Source: a virus
Virus record (IMG/VR): IMGVR_UViG_3300021357_000007
Coordinates: 1-35,167 of that record
Length of the DNA stretch: 35,167 nt
Reading direction: 5' to 3' (one strand)
Position 1 is the stretch's first letter, and every line of letters starts with the position of its first letter. Shown here piece after piece: positions 7,156 through 15,025 of this stretch. The notes beneath the pieces were generated by a model, which searched no databases, had not been told where the DNA came from, and saw only the letters and a program-made list of their open reading frames with translations. A program made the translations under genes and the position numbers.

Positions 7156-8535
7156 ATGTCTCTAAAAAAGAAGGCTGCTCAAGTCAGGGCGGCAGGACAC
7201 AAGAACTCTAGGCAAGACTCAATGCTTGCCCACATCACACCAAGAGAAGCCCGCTTCTTAAAAGCTGGCGGAGGTTCTGGTAGGAAAGACCCTAAGACAG
7301 GGCTACCTCATTATGAGGGTTTTGGTGACTCTGATACTGGAGGCTTCAGTGACTCCGGTGGTTACAGTTCTAGTGATGCTGGGGGCTATGGTGGAGGTTG
7401 GGGTAGTGAGGGACTGTCTGATTTAGCTTCTATGGATGTGGGTAGCTACGGCCCCGTTGCTGGTGTTATGGCAGGTTCCCCAGCAGACAATGAGGGTGCT
7501 TTCAGTGACCCCTTCAGCAATCCCTACAGTGAACTTAGCTGGGACTCTCCCCTTAGTGATCTGACCCCTACGGATGTAAACAGCTATGGTCCTGTGGCAA
7601 ATGTACAGGCAGGCTCGCCAGCAGAGGGAGAGGCTGACACTTTCTCAGAGATGGCTGCTAAACGTGCTAGGGCAATGGCCATGGGCCAAGTAGCTAGCAA
7701 ACTAGGCATCCCCGGTCCTGTTATGTCTGCTGTAAACATTGGTATGGCTAAAACCCCACAAGACCAAGCCCGTGCTTTTGGTAACACTGTCTCCTCTGGC
7801 ATCTTGGGAGCTATGGGGCCTTTGGGTATGGCTTTAGGTATGACCCCTGCTGGTAAAGCTTTGGGTAACGCCTTAGCTAGTTTTGAGGGTACCCGCACTG
7901 ACGCACAGCGAGCAGGGGCTAGCGCTGCTACTGGTGCTGCTGGCCGTGCTGCTGGTGGTGCAGGCGGTGATTTTGATATAGGTGGGGTTCTTACAGGACT
8001 TGCTGGTCTCTATCAAGGCAACCAAGCTGCTGGTTTGGCTAAGGGTGCTCAAGGACTGGCTCAGGGACAGGCAGATACTCTTGCCAATATGTATGGTCCT
8101 AACAGCCCCTATGCTGCTCAGCTTCGTCAGCAACTGGAGCGTAAGGATGCTGCCGGTGGGCGTCGTAGCCAATATGGCCCAAGGGAAGTAGAGCTGCAGG
8201 CACGTCTTGCTGATGTGGCTTCTAGGAATGCTCCTAACACTCTTGCTGCTCAACAAGCAGCCATGGGATATGGTCAGCAAGCTAACCGTACTAGGGCACA
8301 GCAGTTTGGTACATTGGCTGGACTAGCTAAAAGCTCAGGCCTAGCTGGAATGGCCCAACGAGGGTTGTCGGGTATGTTTGACGGAGGTGGGTACGGCTCT
8401 ACGGGCACAGGTGGCTTCTCTGATGCTGGTGTGTCTTATAACAATCCTTCTGCCTACACTGCTCCTGACTTAGGTGTTCCTGATACTTATGATGCTTATG
8501 ATTTTCAAGGTGGTGGCGGTAGCTACTGGGAGTAA
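7156..8535 (+). CDS. Internal / ejection protein, Gly- and Ala-rich
   Basis: A 459-residue protein starting at ATG 7156 behind AAAGGAA. The N-terminus (SMLAHITPREARFLKAGGGS, then DPKTGLPHYEG) is a motif often seen at the start of podophage internal virion proteins. Residues 55-165 are very rich in Gly, Ser, Asp and Pro and contain a duplicated segment. Residues about 165-290 are Ala/Gly-rich and helical. The part near 305-380 is amphipathic and helical, and the tail is again Gly/Tyr-rich. Low-complexity, membrane-active composition and position (after the needle gene, before two further ejection-type genes, as in the P22 gp14-gp7-gp20-gp16 order) suggest a protein ejected with the DNA. Exact equivalent in P22 unclear. 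Confidence 0.65.
   Translation: MSLKKKAAQVRAAGHKNSRQDSMLAHITPREARFLKAGGGSGRKDPKTGLPHYEGFGDSDTGGFSDSGGYSSSDAGGYGGGWGSEGLSDLASMDVGSYGPVAGVMAGSPADNEGAFSDPFSNPYSELSWDSPLSDLTPTDVNSYGPVANVQAGSPAEGEADTFSEMAAKRARAMAMGQVASKLGIPGPVMSAVNIGMAKTPQDQARAFGNTVSSGILGAMGPLGMALGMTPAGKALGNALASFEGTRTDAQRAGASAATGAAGRAAGGAGGDFDIGGVLTGLAGLYQGNQAAGLAKGAQGLAQGQADTLANMYGPNSPYAAQLRQQLERKDAAGGRRSQYGPREVELQARLADVASRNAPNTLAAQQAAMGYGQQANRTRAQQFGTLAGLAKSSGLAGMAQRGLSGMFDGGGYGSTGTGGFSDAGVSYNNPSAYTAPDLGVPDTYDAYDFQGGGGSYWE
7417..7491 (+). repeat. Tandem duplication in the ejection protein, copy 1
   Basis: Residues 88-112 of the ejection protein read SDLASMDVGSYGPVAGV-MAGSPAD. The unit recurs 46 residues later with seven or eight changes, indicating an internal duplication. 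Confidence 0.6.
7555..7629 (+). repeat. Tandem duplication in the ejection protein, copy 2
   Basis: Residues 134-158 read SDLTPTDVNSYGPVANV-QAGSPAEG, matching copy 1 in frame (shared SDL...DV.SYGPVA.V.AGSPA). Confidence 0.6.
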
Positions 8536-8537
8536 TT

Positions 8538-9488
8538 ATGGAATTCTATAATCCACAACAACTGAGTCAGATTTACGGAGACTGGAACCCTGAGATGTAC
8601 ATGCAGGGCCGGTCTCAAGTGGAATCTAGCAATCAAGCTCAGGCTTCTGCTAGGACTTTGGAAGCAGAGAGGGCTAAACAGGCGGGTTTAGAAACTCTAT
8701 TTAAGGAACAGTCCAATCCTATAACTATCCAGCAAAATCAAGCCAATTTACAGGGCACTCTCTATGACAACATGAGTAAAGGTGTTAAGGGGCGGCTTGA
8801 TGTAGCCACTGAGCCGTTTAAACTTGATGATGCTAAACGCGCCCAAGCTCTTGCGATGCCCGAGCATGAAATTAAGATGATGCAGGCCAAGGGTGAGCAG
8901 TGGGCTATGAGTGATGATCCTGCTCTTGCTACTAAAGGTAAGAACATCTTAATGAAGTCTCGTGCTGCTATTGAAGCTAGGCAGAAACATGCAGAAGAGA
9001 TGGAGAAGCAAAATCTCATCCGTTCCTCTGCTGAACGCATTGCAGCAGCTAATAGGGCAGCTCAACTAGAAGCTACTAAAGTTAGGGCTGCTCCTAAAGC
9101 AGGTGGTGGTGCTGACTTCTGGAGCAGTTTCTACAAGCAACGTAACCCTGCTGTACAACACAGTGCTCTCATTGCTGAAGCAACTAAAATTGCTCAGGAC
9201 AATCCAGAAGAAGCAGCTAAGATGATGCAGATGGCTGAAGCTATTCGACCACAGGTTGAGGCAGCTCTTAATGCACCTAAACCGGGTCAGATGGCTCCTC
9301 CTCCGGGCATTGGAACCCTCCCTCCTGCGTCAATTGCTCCCCCTGCTGGAGCTAGGCCACAGGGAAGCTCAGGTGCAGGTGATCTTAAATCTCTAGTTGA
9401 ACAACAAGGGGGGTCTTTTGATCCTCAACGCTTTGAGTACAGAGTTAACCCGGTTACGGGGAAAGTACAGTCTCGACCTAAAGGATAA
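8538..9488 (+). CDS. Internal / ejection protein, helical
   Basis: A 316-residue protein starting at ATG 8538 with GGGAG just before it. Residues 25-250 are almost wholly helical and charged, with heptad-like stretches (ARTLEAERAKQAGLETLFKE and KHAEEMEKQNLIRSSAER), and a Pro-rich linker follows near 255-285. No enzyme motif is visible. The neighbours on both sides look like ejection proteins, so a role as a structural partner or chaperone within the ejected complex is likely. The 2-base gap to the next gene implies coupling. Confidence 0.6.
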   Translation: MEFYNPQQLSQIYGDWNPEMYMQGRSQVESSNQAQASARTLEAERAKQAGLETLFKEQSNPITIQQNQANLQGTLYDNMSKGVKGRLDVATEPFKLDDAKRAQALAMPEHEIKMMQAKGEQWAMSDDPALATKGKNILMKSRAAIEARQKHAEEMEKQNLIRSSAERIAAANRAAQLEATKVRAAPKAGGGADFWSSFYKQRNPAVQHSALIAEATKIAQDNPEEAAKMMQMAEAIRPQVEAALNAPKPGQMAPPPGIGTLPPASIAPPAGARPQGSSGAGDLKSLVEQQGGSFDPQRFEYRVNPVTGKVQSRPKG

Positions 9489-9490
9489 AT

Positions 9491-12400
9491 ATGGCTGATT
9501 GGCAAGATGTAGGTGATTCTGATGGCTGGGCCGATGTAGGCTGGGAAGATGTGAAACCAAAACAAGCGTCTATGTGGGATGCAGTTAAGCAGGCTGGTGC
9601 CACTGCTGGCACAGCTATGGATTATGCTATCTCTGTTCCTGCTGGTGCCCTTGCTTCTGTTTTCAGTCAGGAAGAGGGAGATAAAATCTTCCGTCAAATG
9701 GAAGCTAACAGAGCCTACAGACAGCAGTGGGCCAATCCAGAGAATCTCCCTACTTCTATGGGACAGGACTTGGCTGGTATGGCTGCTACAGCTCCTCTCC
9801 AAGTGCTGGGTATGATGGGTGGCCCCGCTATGAAAGGCACTGATTTAGTTAGCCGGGGGGAGTCTCTTCCTAGAGCTATGACAGCTACTGGAGTAGAGGC
9901 TGGTTTGACAGCGGCTGGTGTTGGTCCTATGGCTGCTGCTCGTACCTTTGGCGGCCGTGCTGCTATCGGGGCGGGAACTAATGTGGCTCTGGGTGCAGGT
10001 GCCGACGCTGCTACCCAATTCCTTGCTGAACAGGAAGCTACCAAGAAAGCCTATGACCCTTATGATGTTCATCGTAGGGCAACTGAGGCTGTCGCTGGTG
10101 GTGTTCTTCAAGGTGCTTTTGGTGAGCGTCCTATCTCTAAACCAGCTACCAAGCTGGACATTATCCGTGCTCAAACAGAAGCAGCTCGTCCTGTAGACCA
10201 GCCTAAGACTGGTCAGATGAATCTGTTCGATCAGTTTGATGAGGGGATGGCTACTCCTTACGATGCGGGTATGATGGGTGTCAGTGAGCCTATTTCTCCC
10301 AAGCTTCAGCGCCGTCAGATGGAACTACCGTTTGGTGAGGAGCGCGGCCCCCTGAATGTTGACCCACAAGGTCAGGTGTTCCGGGGGGATGTTCGTGATC
10401 CTATGGCTCAAATTGCTCTAGAACAACAGGGTAGGGCCTTTGAATGGGAACTGGGTCAGGGAACTATTCCTGAAGGGCTTCCTAAAGGAGAGCCTCTCCC
10501 ATTCTTGCAAGAAGGGAAAATGGCCCCCTTGCCTGAAGTTTCCCGCATCGGTGAGCCTTTTAAAATTCCCATTAAACAGCGTGGAGGTGTTAACCCTGAA
10601 GTGTTCCGGGAAGGGTTTGAGAAGGTTAAGGAGTTTGGTGAATACACCTTGCAACTCCTTGGTCGTCAGAATGGACCAGAGGTTAGAATCTTTGATAAGC
10701 AGGGAAATGACATTGGGGGTGTTTCTACTAGTGCTAAGTACACTGGTAGGGAGCAGAACCTAGAAGCTGATTTCACCAAGGTTATTCCCCAGCATCAAGG
10801 CAAGGGATTGGCAGAAGCAGCTTATAAGTTTCTTGCTGACACTGGTTCTGACATCAAGCAGTCTGCTACGCAGTTGCCCGAGGGGCGGAAGATGTGGGAG
10901 GGGTTTGAGAAGAGGGGTGTATCCAAAGGGGGGTATATCCCTAAAGGACAGAGGGGTGCTTTGCTTATCGGTGAGAAAACTGGCATTGAGAATGCCCTCA
11001 CCAAAACAGAGGATGATACATTCATTCCTAAGAACCCAAATGTAACTCAAGCTCTAGAACAAGCTCTTGCTGAAGGCAAGGATGGGAAGCAATGGAACTA
11101 TCTCCAGAGTGGGTCTACTTCTACAGCAATGAAGAGTGGGTCTGCTGCCATTAAGGCTGCTTCTGAGATTGTGCAGAACGCTGTTAAGCGAGCTGACCTG
11201 GCTATCCGAAACTGGGTGTTCCCTGCTGAGCGTGCTTTAAAGGGTTTGCCTAGAGAATCTATTATAGAACTTGCTGCTTTGTTTAAAGAGGAGATGTTTA
11301 AGGGTGAACGTTTCCCTGCTGACATTCTTGCTAACAATCTTAGTGTTAAGGAGCTTAAAGCTTATACAGCTATGCGGGATTTGTTCGATGACACCTTGGC
11401 AGCACAAAATGCTGCTCGGGTAGCCAAAGGACAGGAACCCATCACTGCTTCTGAAGCCTATATGTCTAGCCGTTGGAAGGGTGACTTCCGTAGGCCAGTT
11501 AAGGATGCTAAAGGTAAGCTTGTCTGGTATCTTGCTGACAGCACTAAGCTGGGCCTAGAAGCCCAGTCTAAAGCACTTAAGAAGCAGTTCCCTGACTTGG
11601 TTGTTGATAAGTCTCTCGATCACACTGTTAGGTCTTCGACCAGCAAGACTGACTTGCAGAGCATGTACTCCACTATGCTAGACATCCTTGGTAGGGATGA
11701 TCCTGCTATTCAGAAGATTGCCCAAGCGATTGAAGAACAGACAGTGGCTGAAGGGAGCCTAACCCTTGCTCAAGAGAAACACCTTAAGGGTAAAGGGAAC
11801 ATCCGTGGCTTTATGGGTGATAGACCCGGCGTAGGGGTTGAGATAAAAGGGAAAACCTTCTACAAAAAAGCTGATCCCCTTAAACAGTCTTTGGCTATGT
11901 TTCAGCAGCAAATCCAATATGCAAAGAATGCCTATAAATGGTCTGAAATGCAGAAAGCTGCTGATGACATTAAAGGGCTTGTAAGCAATCCCGAGTTGCA
12001 GGCACAACAGCCTAACAATGTCAAATACATTCGTGAGTATTTCAAGAACGCTATAGGGCATGGTGAGTCTGCCGCTATGCGGGCTATAGATGATTCCCTA
12101 CGTAAAGGGCTCGGTTTTAGTCCTGAAATCATCAATAAGGGAGTGGGAGGGTTGAAGAGTTTTTTCATTCTCCAGAAGCTTGCTGCCTCTGCTGGCTACA
12201 CTATTGCCAACTTAATCCAAACGAGTAATGTCTTGCCTTCATTGGCTTTGCTATATTCTAAGGGATATAAGGGCAACCCTATTACAGCAATGGCTGTGGG
12301 ACTCCCTGCTGGTATGATGATGGCTACTGCTCACTACCTCAAGTCTGTTGGGGGTGAGTATCTGAGTAAGCTTCCTAATCAGTTTATGAAGGATGCTATT

Positions 12401-13657
12401 CAATACGCAGAGGACAATGGCGTTACTGCTCGTTCTGTGTATGACGAGAGCCCTCTGTCTTCCAGCTTTAGCCGTATAGGTCAGGTAGCTAACATTGCTG
12501 CTAAGACAATGACCATTCCTGAAACCTTTGTGCGTAGTGTTGCTTTCATGACTTACGCACAGATGTTAAAGGACAGTGGTAAGTTTAAGGATATGTCCAA
12601 GCTGTTCCAAATGGCAGAGGAGTATGTCAATCAGAGTATGGTGGATTATCGGGAAACCGAGCGGCCCATGGTGTTCGCTAAGCTAGGAGCCACAGGCAAC
12701 TTTCTGAACACCCTGCAAACCTACCCCATGAGTTTCTATAATCAATGGGCTCTGATGACTAAGGAAGCTTCTAAAGGGAATGTAGTTCCTTTTGCTACAG
12801 CTCTTGCTCTGCAATACGGCATTGCTGGTGCTATGGGCCTGCCATATTTCGACGACACAGTAAAACTCTTTAGCTATATCCGGGACAACTTTGTTCCTAC
12901 TGGGGTATGGGCTAGGATGCAGAAGAGTCCTTTCCTGTCCAACCCTAAGCTGTGGTTGGTAGAGAATGTTGGTAATGCTGCTTTGTGGGGCGCTCTGTCT
13001 GACTGGTCGGGTATTGGCATGACTAGTCGTGTTGCTGCTCCGGGTGTTGGGGCTATGCTCCAGTCTCCTGCTGGTCCAGTAATGGACATTGCTAAGCAGG
13101 TGGGACATGTGGGCTCAGCTATTATGGACCCCTCTAAGGGTAAGCTGGCTCAGGCAGCAATGTCTGTAGCTCCTGTAGGTTTACAGGGAGCCTTGGAAAC
13201 GAGTCCTATGATGGAAGGGCTCACCTATAACAAACGTCCTAATGGAACTGAAGTTAGTATTAAGTCGAAAGACTTGGCTGCCCGTAAGGGGGGCTATGAG
13301 CGTACTCCAGAGGAAGTAGCAATGCGTAGATTTGGCCTACGTAGCCAGAAGGAAGTTGTAGCTAGGGAACTGGCCTATGAAACTTCTGAGGCTAACAGAA
13401 TGCTAGATGTTAAATCCAGTGAGCTTGTGGGTAAATACTATGATGCTATTCGGCAAGGCAATGCAGAGAAAGCCAATCAACTGAACACTCTCTATTACAA
13501 TCTGACAGGCAAGGGGCTTGTAACCTCTCAAATGGAAGAACAAATTAAAGAGGAAATGTACACAGACGTTGAGAAGCTGTCCCGTAAGGGCTCTACTCCA
13601 CAAAAGATGCTTAACATTGTCAGGATGGATAAACTCATGGAGCAACATAAACAATGA
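9491..13657 (+). CDS. Large internal virion / ejection protein with embedded GNAT-like segment
   Basis: At 1388 residues this is the largest gene. Residues 1-190 start with an acidic repeat (DVGDSDGWADVGWEDV) and then Gly/Ala-rich amphipathic helices. Residues about 384-475 resemble a GNAT acetyltransferase fold: a beta strand pair, then VIPQHQGKGLAEAAYKFLAD (close to the acetyl-CoA-binding Q/RxxGxG/A signature) and a later GFEKRG. The rest, about 540-1388, is long and helical, with hydrophobic stretches such as ITAMAVGLPAGMMMATAHYL. No transglycosylase or peptidase motif was seen. Size, position after two ejection-type genes and directly before endolysin suggest a P22 gp16- or T7 gp16-type DNA-ejection protein that forms a channel across the envelope. 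Confidence 0.7.
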   Translation: MADWQDVGDSDGWADVGWEDVKPKQASMWDAVKQAGATAGTAMDYAISVPAGALASVFSQEEGDKIFRQMEANRAYRQQWANPENLPTSMGQDLAGMAATAPLQVLGMMGGPAMKGTDLVSRGESLPRAMTATGVEAGLTAAGVGPMAAARTFGGRAAIGAGTNVALGAGADAATQFLAEQEATKKAYDPYDVHRRATEAVAGGVLQGAFGERPISKPATKLDIIRAQTEAARPVDQPKTGQMNLFDQFDEGMATPYDAGMMGVSEPISPKLQRRQMELPFGEERGPLNVDPQGQVFRGDVRDPMAQIALEQQGRAFEWELGQGTIPEGLPKGEPLPFLQEGKMAPLPEVSRIGEPFKIPIKQRGGVNPEVFREGFEKVKEFGEYTLQLLGRQNGPEVRIFDKQGNDIGGVSTSAKYTGREQNLEADFTKVIPQHQGKGLAEAAYKFLADTGSDIKQSATQLPEGRKMWEGFEKRGVSKGGYIPKGQRGALLIGEKTGIENALTKTEDDTFIPKNPNVTQALEQALAEGKDGKQWNYLQSGSTSTAMKSGSAAIKAASEIVQNAVKRADLAIRNWVFPAERALKGLPRESIIELAALFKEEMFKGERFPADILANNLSVKELKAYTAMRDLFDDTLAAQNAARVAKGQEPITASEAYMSSRWKGDFRRPVKDAKGKLVWYLADSTKLGLEAQSKALKKQFPDLVVDKSLDHTVRSSTSKTDLQSMYSTMLDILGRDDPAIQKIAQAIEEQTVAEGSLTLAQEKHLKGKGNIRGFMGDRPGVGVEIKGKTFYKKADPLKQSLAMFQQQIQYAKNAYKWSEMQKAADDIKGLVSNPELQAQQPNNVKYIREYFKNAIGHGESAAMRAIDDSLRKGLGFSPEIINKGVGGLKSFFILQKLAASAGYTIANLIQTSNVLPSLALLYSKGYKGNPITAMAVGLPAGMMMATAHYLKSVGGEYLSKLPNQFMKDAIQYAEDNGVTARSVYDESPLSSSFSRIGQVANIAAKTMTIPETFVRSVAFMTYAQMLKDSGKFKDMSKLFQMAEEYVNQSMVDYRETERPMVFAKLGATGNFLNTLQTYPMSFYNQWALMTKEASKGNVVPFATALALQYGIAGAMGLPYFDDTVKLFSYIRDNFVPTGVWARMQKSPFLSNPKLWLVENVGNAALWGALSDWSGIGMTSRVAAPGVGAMLQSPAGPVMDIAKQVGHVGSAIMDPSKGKLAQAAMSVAPVGLQGALETSPMMEGLTYNKRPNGTEVSIKSKDLAARKGGYERTPEEVAMRRFGLRSQKEVVARELAYETSEANRMLDVKSSELVGKYYDAIRQGNAEKANQLNTLYYNLTGKGLVTSQMEEQIKEEMYTDVEKLSRKGSTPQKMLNIVRMDKLMEQHKQ

Positions 13658-14064
13658 AGCTATCTAAAGAAGGGGCTACAAAGCTTGTTGTCCGTGAGGG
13701 CAAGAGGAACAAGGCATACAAAGACACTAAGGGCATTTGGACAATTGGCGTTGGGCATACGGGTCCCGAGGTTGTTGCCGGTCTTGTCTGGTCCGAAGAT
13801 CAGATCATAGACGCCTTCTTGAAGGATGTGGCTTGGGCTGAGAAAGCTGTGTCAGGAGTTAAAGCCCCTTTAACGACCAATCAGTTTGATGCTTTAGTTT
13901 CTTTTGTCTTTAATGTGGGGGCAAGCCAGTTTGCTAGAAGCACAATGAAGAAGATGCTTGATGTTGGCAACTACGAAGGTGCTGCAAGGCAATTTGACAG
14001 GTGGAACATCCCTCCTGAAATTATAGGTCGGCGTATGTCTGAGAAACAACAGTTTCTTTCGTAA
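13654..14064 (+). CDS. Endolysin, GH24 (T4/P22-type) lysozyme
   Basis: A 136-residue muramidase that cuts the glycan strand of peptidoglycan. The catalytic triad of the family is present as E15, D24 and T30 in REGKRNKAYKDTKGIWTIGV, followed by GHTG. Conserved helices follow (TTNQFDALVSFVFNVGASQF), and the C-terminus RRMSEKQQFLS matches the usual RR..E...FL end, so the protein is complete, a little shorter than the typical 145-165 residues. No signal peptide or SAR segment is seen, so export depends on the holin-like protein encoded 10 kb upstream. It overlaps the ejection gene by 4 bases. Confidence 0.9.
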   Translation: MKLSKEGATKLVVREGKRNKAYKDTKGIWTIGVGHTGPEVVAGLVWSEDQIIDAFLKDVAWAEKAVSGVKAPLTTNQFDALVSFVFNVGASQFARSTMKKMLDVGNYEGAARQFDRWNIPPEIIGRRMSEKQQFLS

Positions 14065-14098
14065 ACTCAAGCCCTCTCTTCTAAAACCTACAGACGTG

Positions 14099-14140
14099 AA
14101 AAAGCTCCCTATCCTTTACAGGACGGGAGCTTTCTTTTTG
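14099..14140. terminator. Bidirectional intrinsic terminator between converging arms
   Basis: A 9-bp stem, AAAGCTCCC at 14101-14109 and GGGAGCTTT at 14125-14133, closes a 15-base loop. A T-rich run follows on the plus strand (CTTTTT) and an A-run precedes the stem (GAAAAA), which gives a T-run on the minus strand, so the hairpin can stop transcription from both sides. It sits between the plus-strand endolysin and the minus-strand gene ending at 14142. Confidence 0.85.
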
Positions 14141-14141
14141 T

Positions 14142-14327
14142 CTATTGAATAACGTTTACTCTATAACCCATGTATTTTGGATCAAGGGGAAGGTAGGCAC
14201 CTTCAAATACTTCTTTGGGGCTCCAACTTACATACCCATCTTCATAGATAACTCCATACCCCGCCTTACCCTCTTTTTCTTGTGTATAAGCGGTTACGAT
14301 TTTAATACCGATATATTGTTGTGTCAT
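14142..14327 (-). CDS. Conserved small phage protein (61 aa)
   Basis: A 61-residue protein containing YGVIYEDGYVSWSPKEVFEG, a motif widely shared among small early proteins of podo- and siphoviruses. Function unknown. It is the last gene of the minus-strand arm, ending just before the terminator, and its ATG overlaps the stop of the 48-residue gene upstream (TAATG). Confidence 0.7.
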   Translation of the reverse strand: MTQQYIGIKIVTAYTQEKEGKAGYGVIYEDGYVSWSPKEVFEGAYLPLDPKYMGYRVNVIQ

Positions 14328-14473
14328 TACTCTTCTTTAAATTTAATTAAAATAATTCTAACCAGCAATAGGTGGAACACCACCATCCAACTCAAATCTT
14401 CTGTCTCTTCTTGTGCATTAATGTGCTCAATGCCAAGAGACAGGCCATTGATTAATTCAAACTGAATTCCCAT
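14327..14473 (-). CDS. 48-residue small protein with hydrophobic C-terminal half
   Basis: A short frame from ATG 14473 to a TAA that overlaps the start of the next gene. The product begins MGIQFELINGLSLGIEHI and has a hydrophobic C-terminal stretch (MVVFHLLLVRIILIK), suggesting membrane association. The start follows immediately after the stop of the HNH gene with a weak ribosome-binding site, so translation probably depends on coupling. Confidence 0.6.
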   Translation of the reverse strand: MGIQFELINGLSLGIEHINAQEETEDLSWMVVFHLLLVRIILIKFKEE

Positions 14474-15025
14474 TTATACTTCACAGGAGCCGCCGCACTG
14501 CTCAGCCACTTTAACACACCAATTAATAAACTCATCTTCTGTCATATCATTTTTCATAGTATTTATCCTTTTATGTACCCATTGAATGTTTCCTTTAACA
14601 TATCCAATGGACGAGTCGGTACGATCAAGAGAGGCTGTGCTTTTACTCCAACCCGTGTCCTTTTCTACAAGAGTAAGAACTTGACCGGAATAGGGACACA
14701 ATCCTCGCTGCGCCTTCCAAACATCTACTAAATCCTGTAATGAGACTCCAACCTCTTTTTTTCTAAATTTAAGTTTGGTAAGATACTGAACAGAGACACC
14801 ATCAATACCCTCCCAGAACGAATACTTCTCCCTTTCAATCGCATTACAACTTTGACAGCCTTTTGATCTACCATTCACTAGTTGACCCGCACGTCTGATA
14901 TAGTCACGATTACAGCCTATACAAGTGACATCCCAGTAATGTTCGTTGTTATAGTGGGAGTACCCTATAACTTTCCATTTACCAAAGAGAGTACCTGTTG
15001 GTGCAGGAATGTACTTTGATTTCAT
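14474..15025 (-). CDS. HNH homing-type endonuclease next to nrdJ
   Basis: A 183-residue protein with a zinc-binding half (CIGC near residues 35-38, CQSC near 57-60) and a C-terminal HNH-type segment containing GLCPYSG, ASLDRTDSSIGYVKGN and IQWVHKRINTMKND. This arrangement (CPxSG, then SLDRxDSxxGYxxGN, then QWVHxxIN-MKN) is common in phage mobile nucleases. Its ATG overlaps the stop of the ribonucleotide reductase gene. Free-standing nucleases often protect their own genome site and spread to related phages; here the target is probably near the nrdJ 3' end, which is an inference. Confidence 0.8.
   Translation of the reverse strand: MKSKYIPAPTGTLFGKWKVIGYSHYNNEHYWDVTCIGCNRDYIRRAGQLVNGRSKGCQSCNAIEREKYSFWEGIDGVSVQYLTKLKFRKKEVGVSLQDLVDVWKAQRGLCPYSGQVLTLVEKDTGWSKSTASLDRTDSSIGYVKGNIQWVHKRINTMKNDMTEDEFINWCVKVAEQCGGSCEV

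Noticed and set aside
7873-8280. 135-codon minus-strand frame in the ejection gene
   Set aside because: Shadow of a Gly/Ala-rich coding region on the opposite strand; no supporting start signal.
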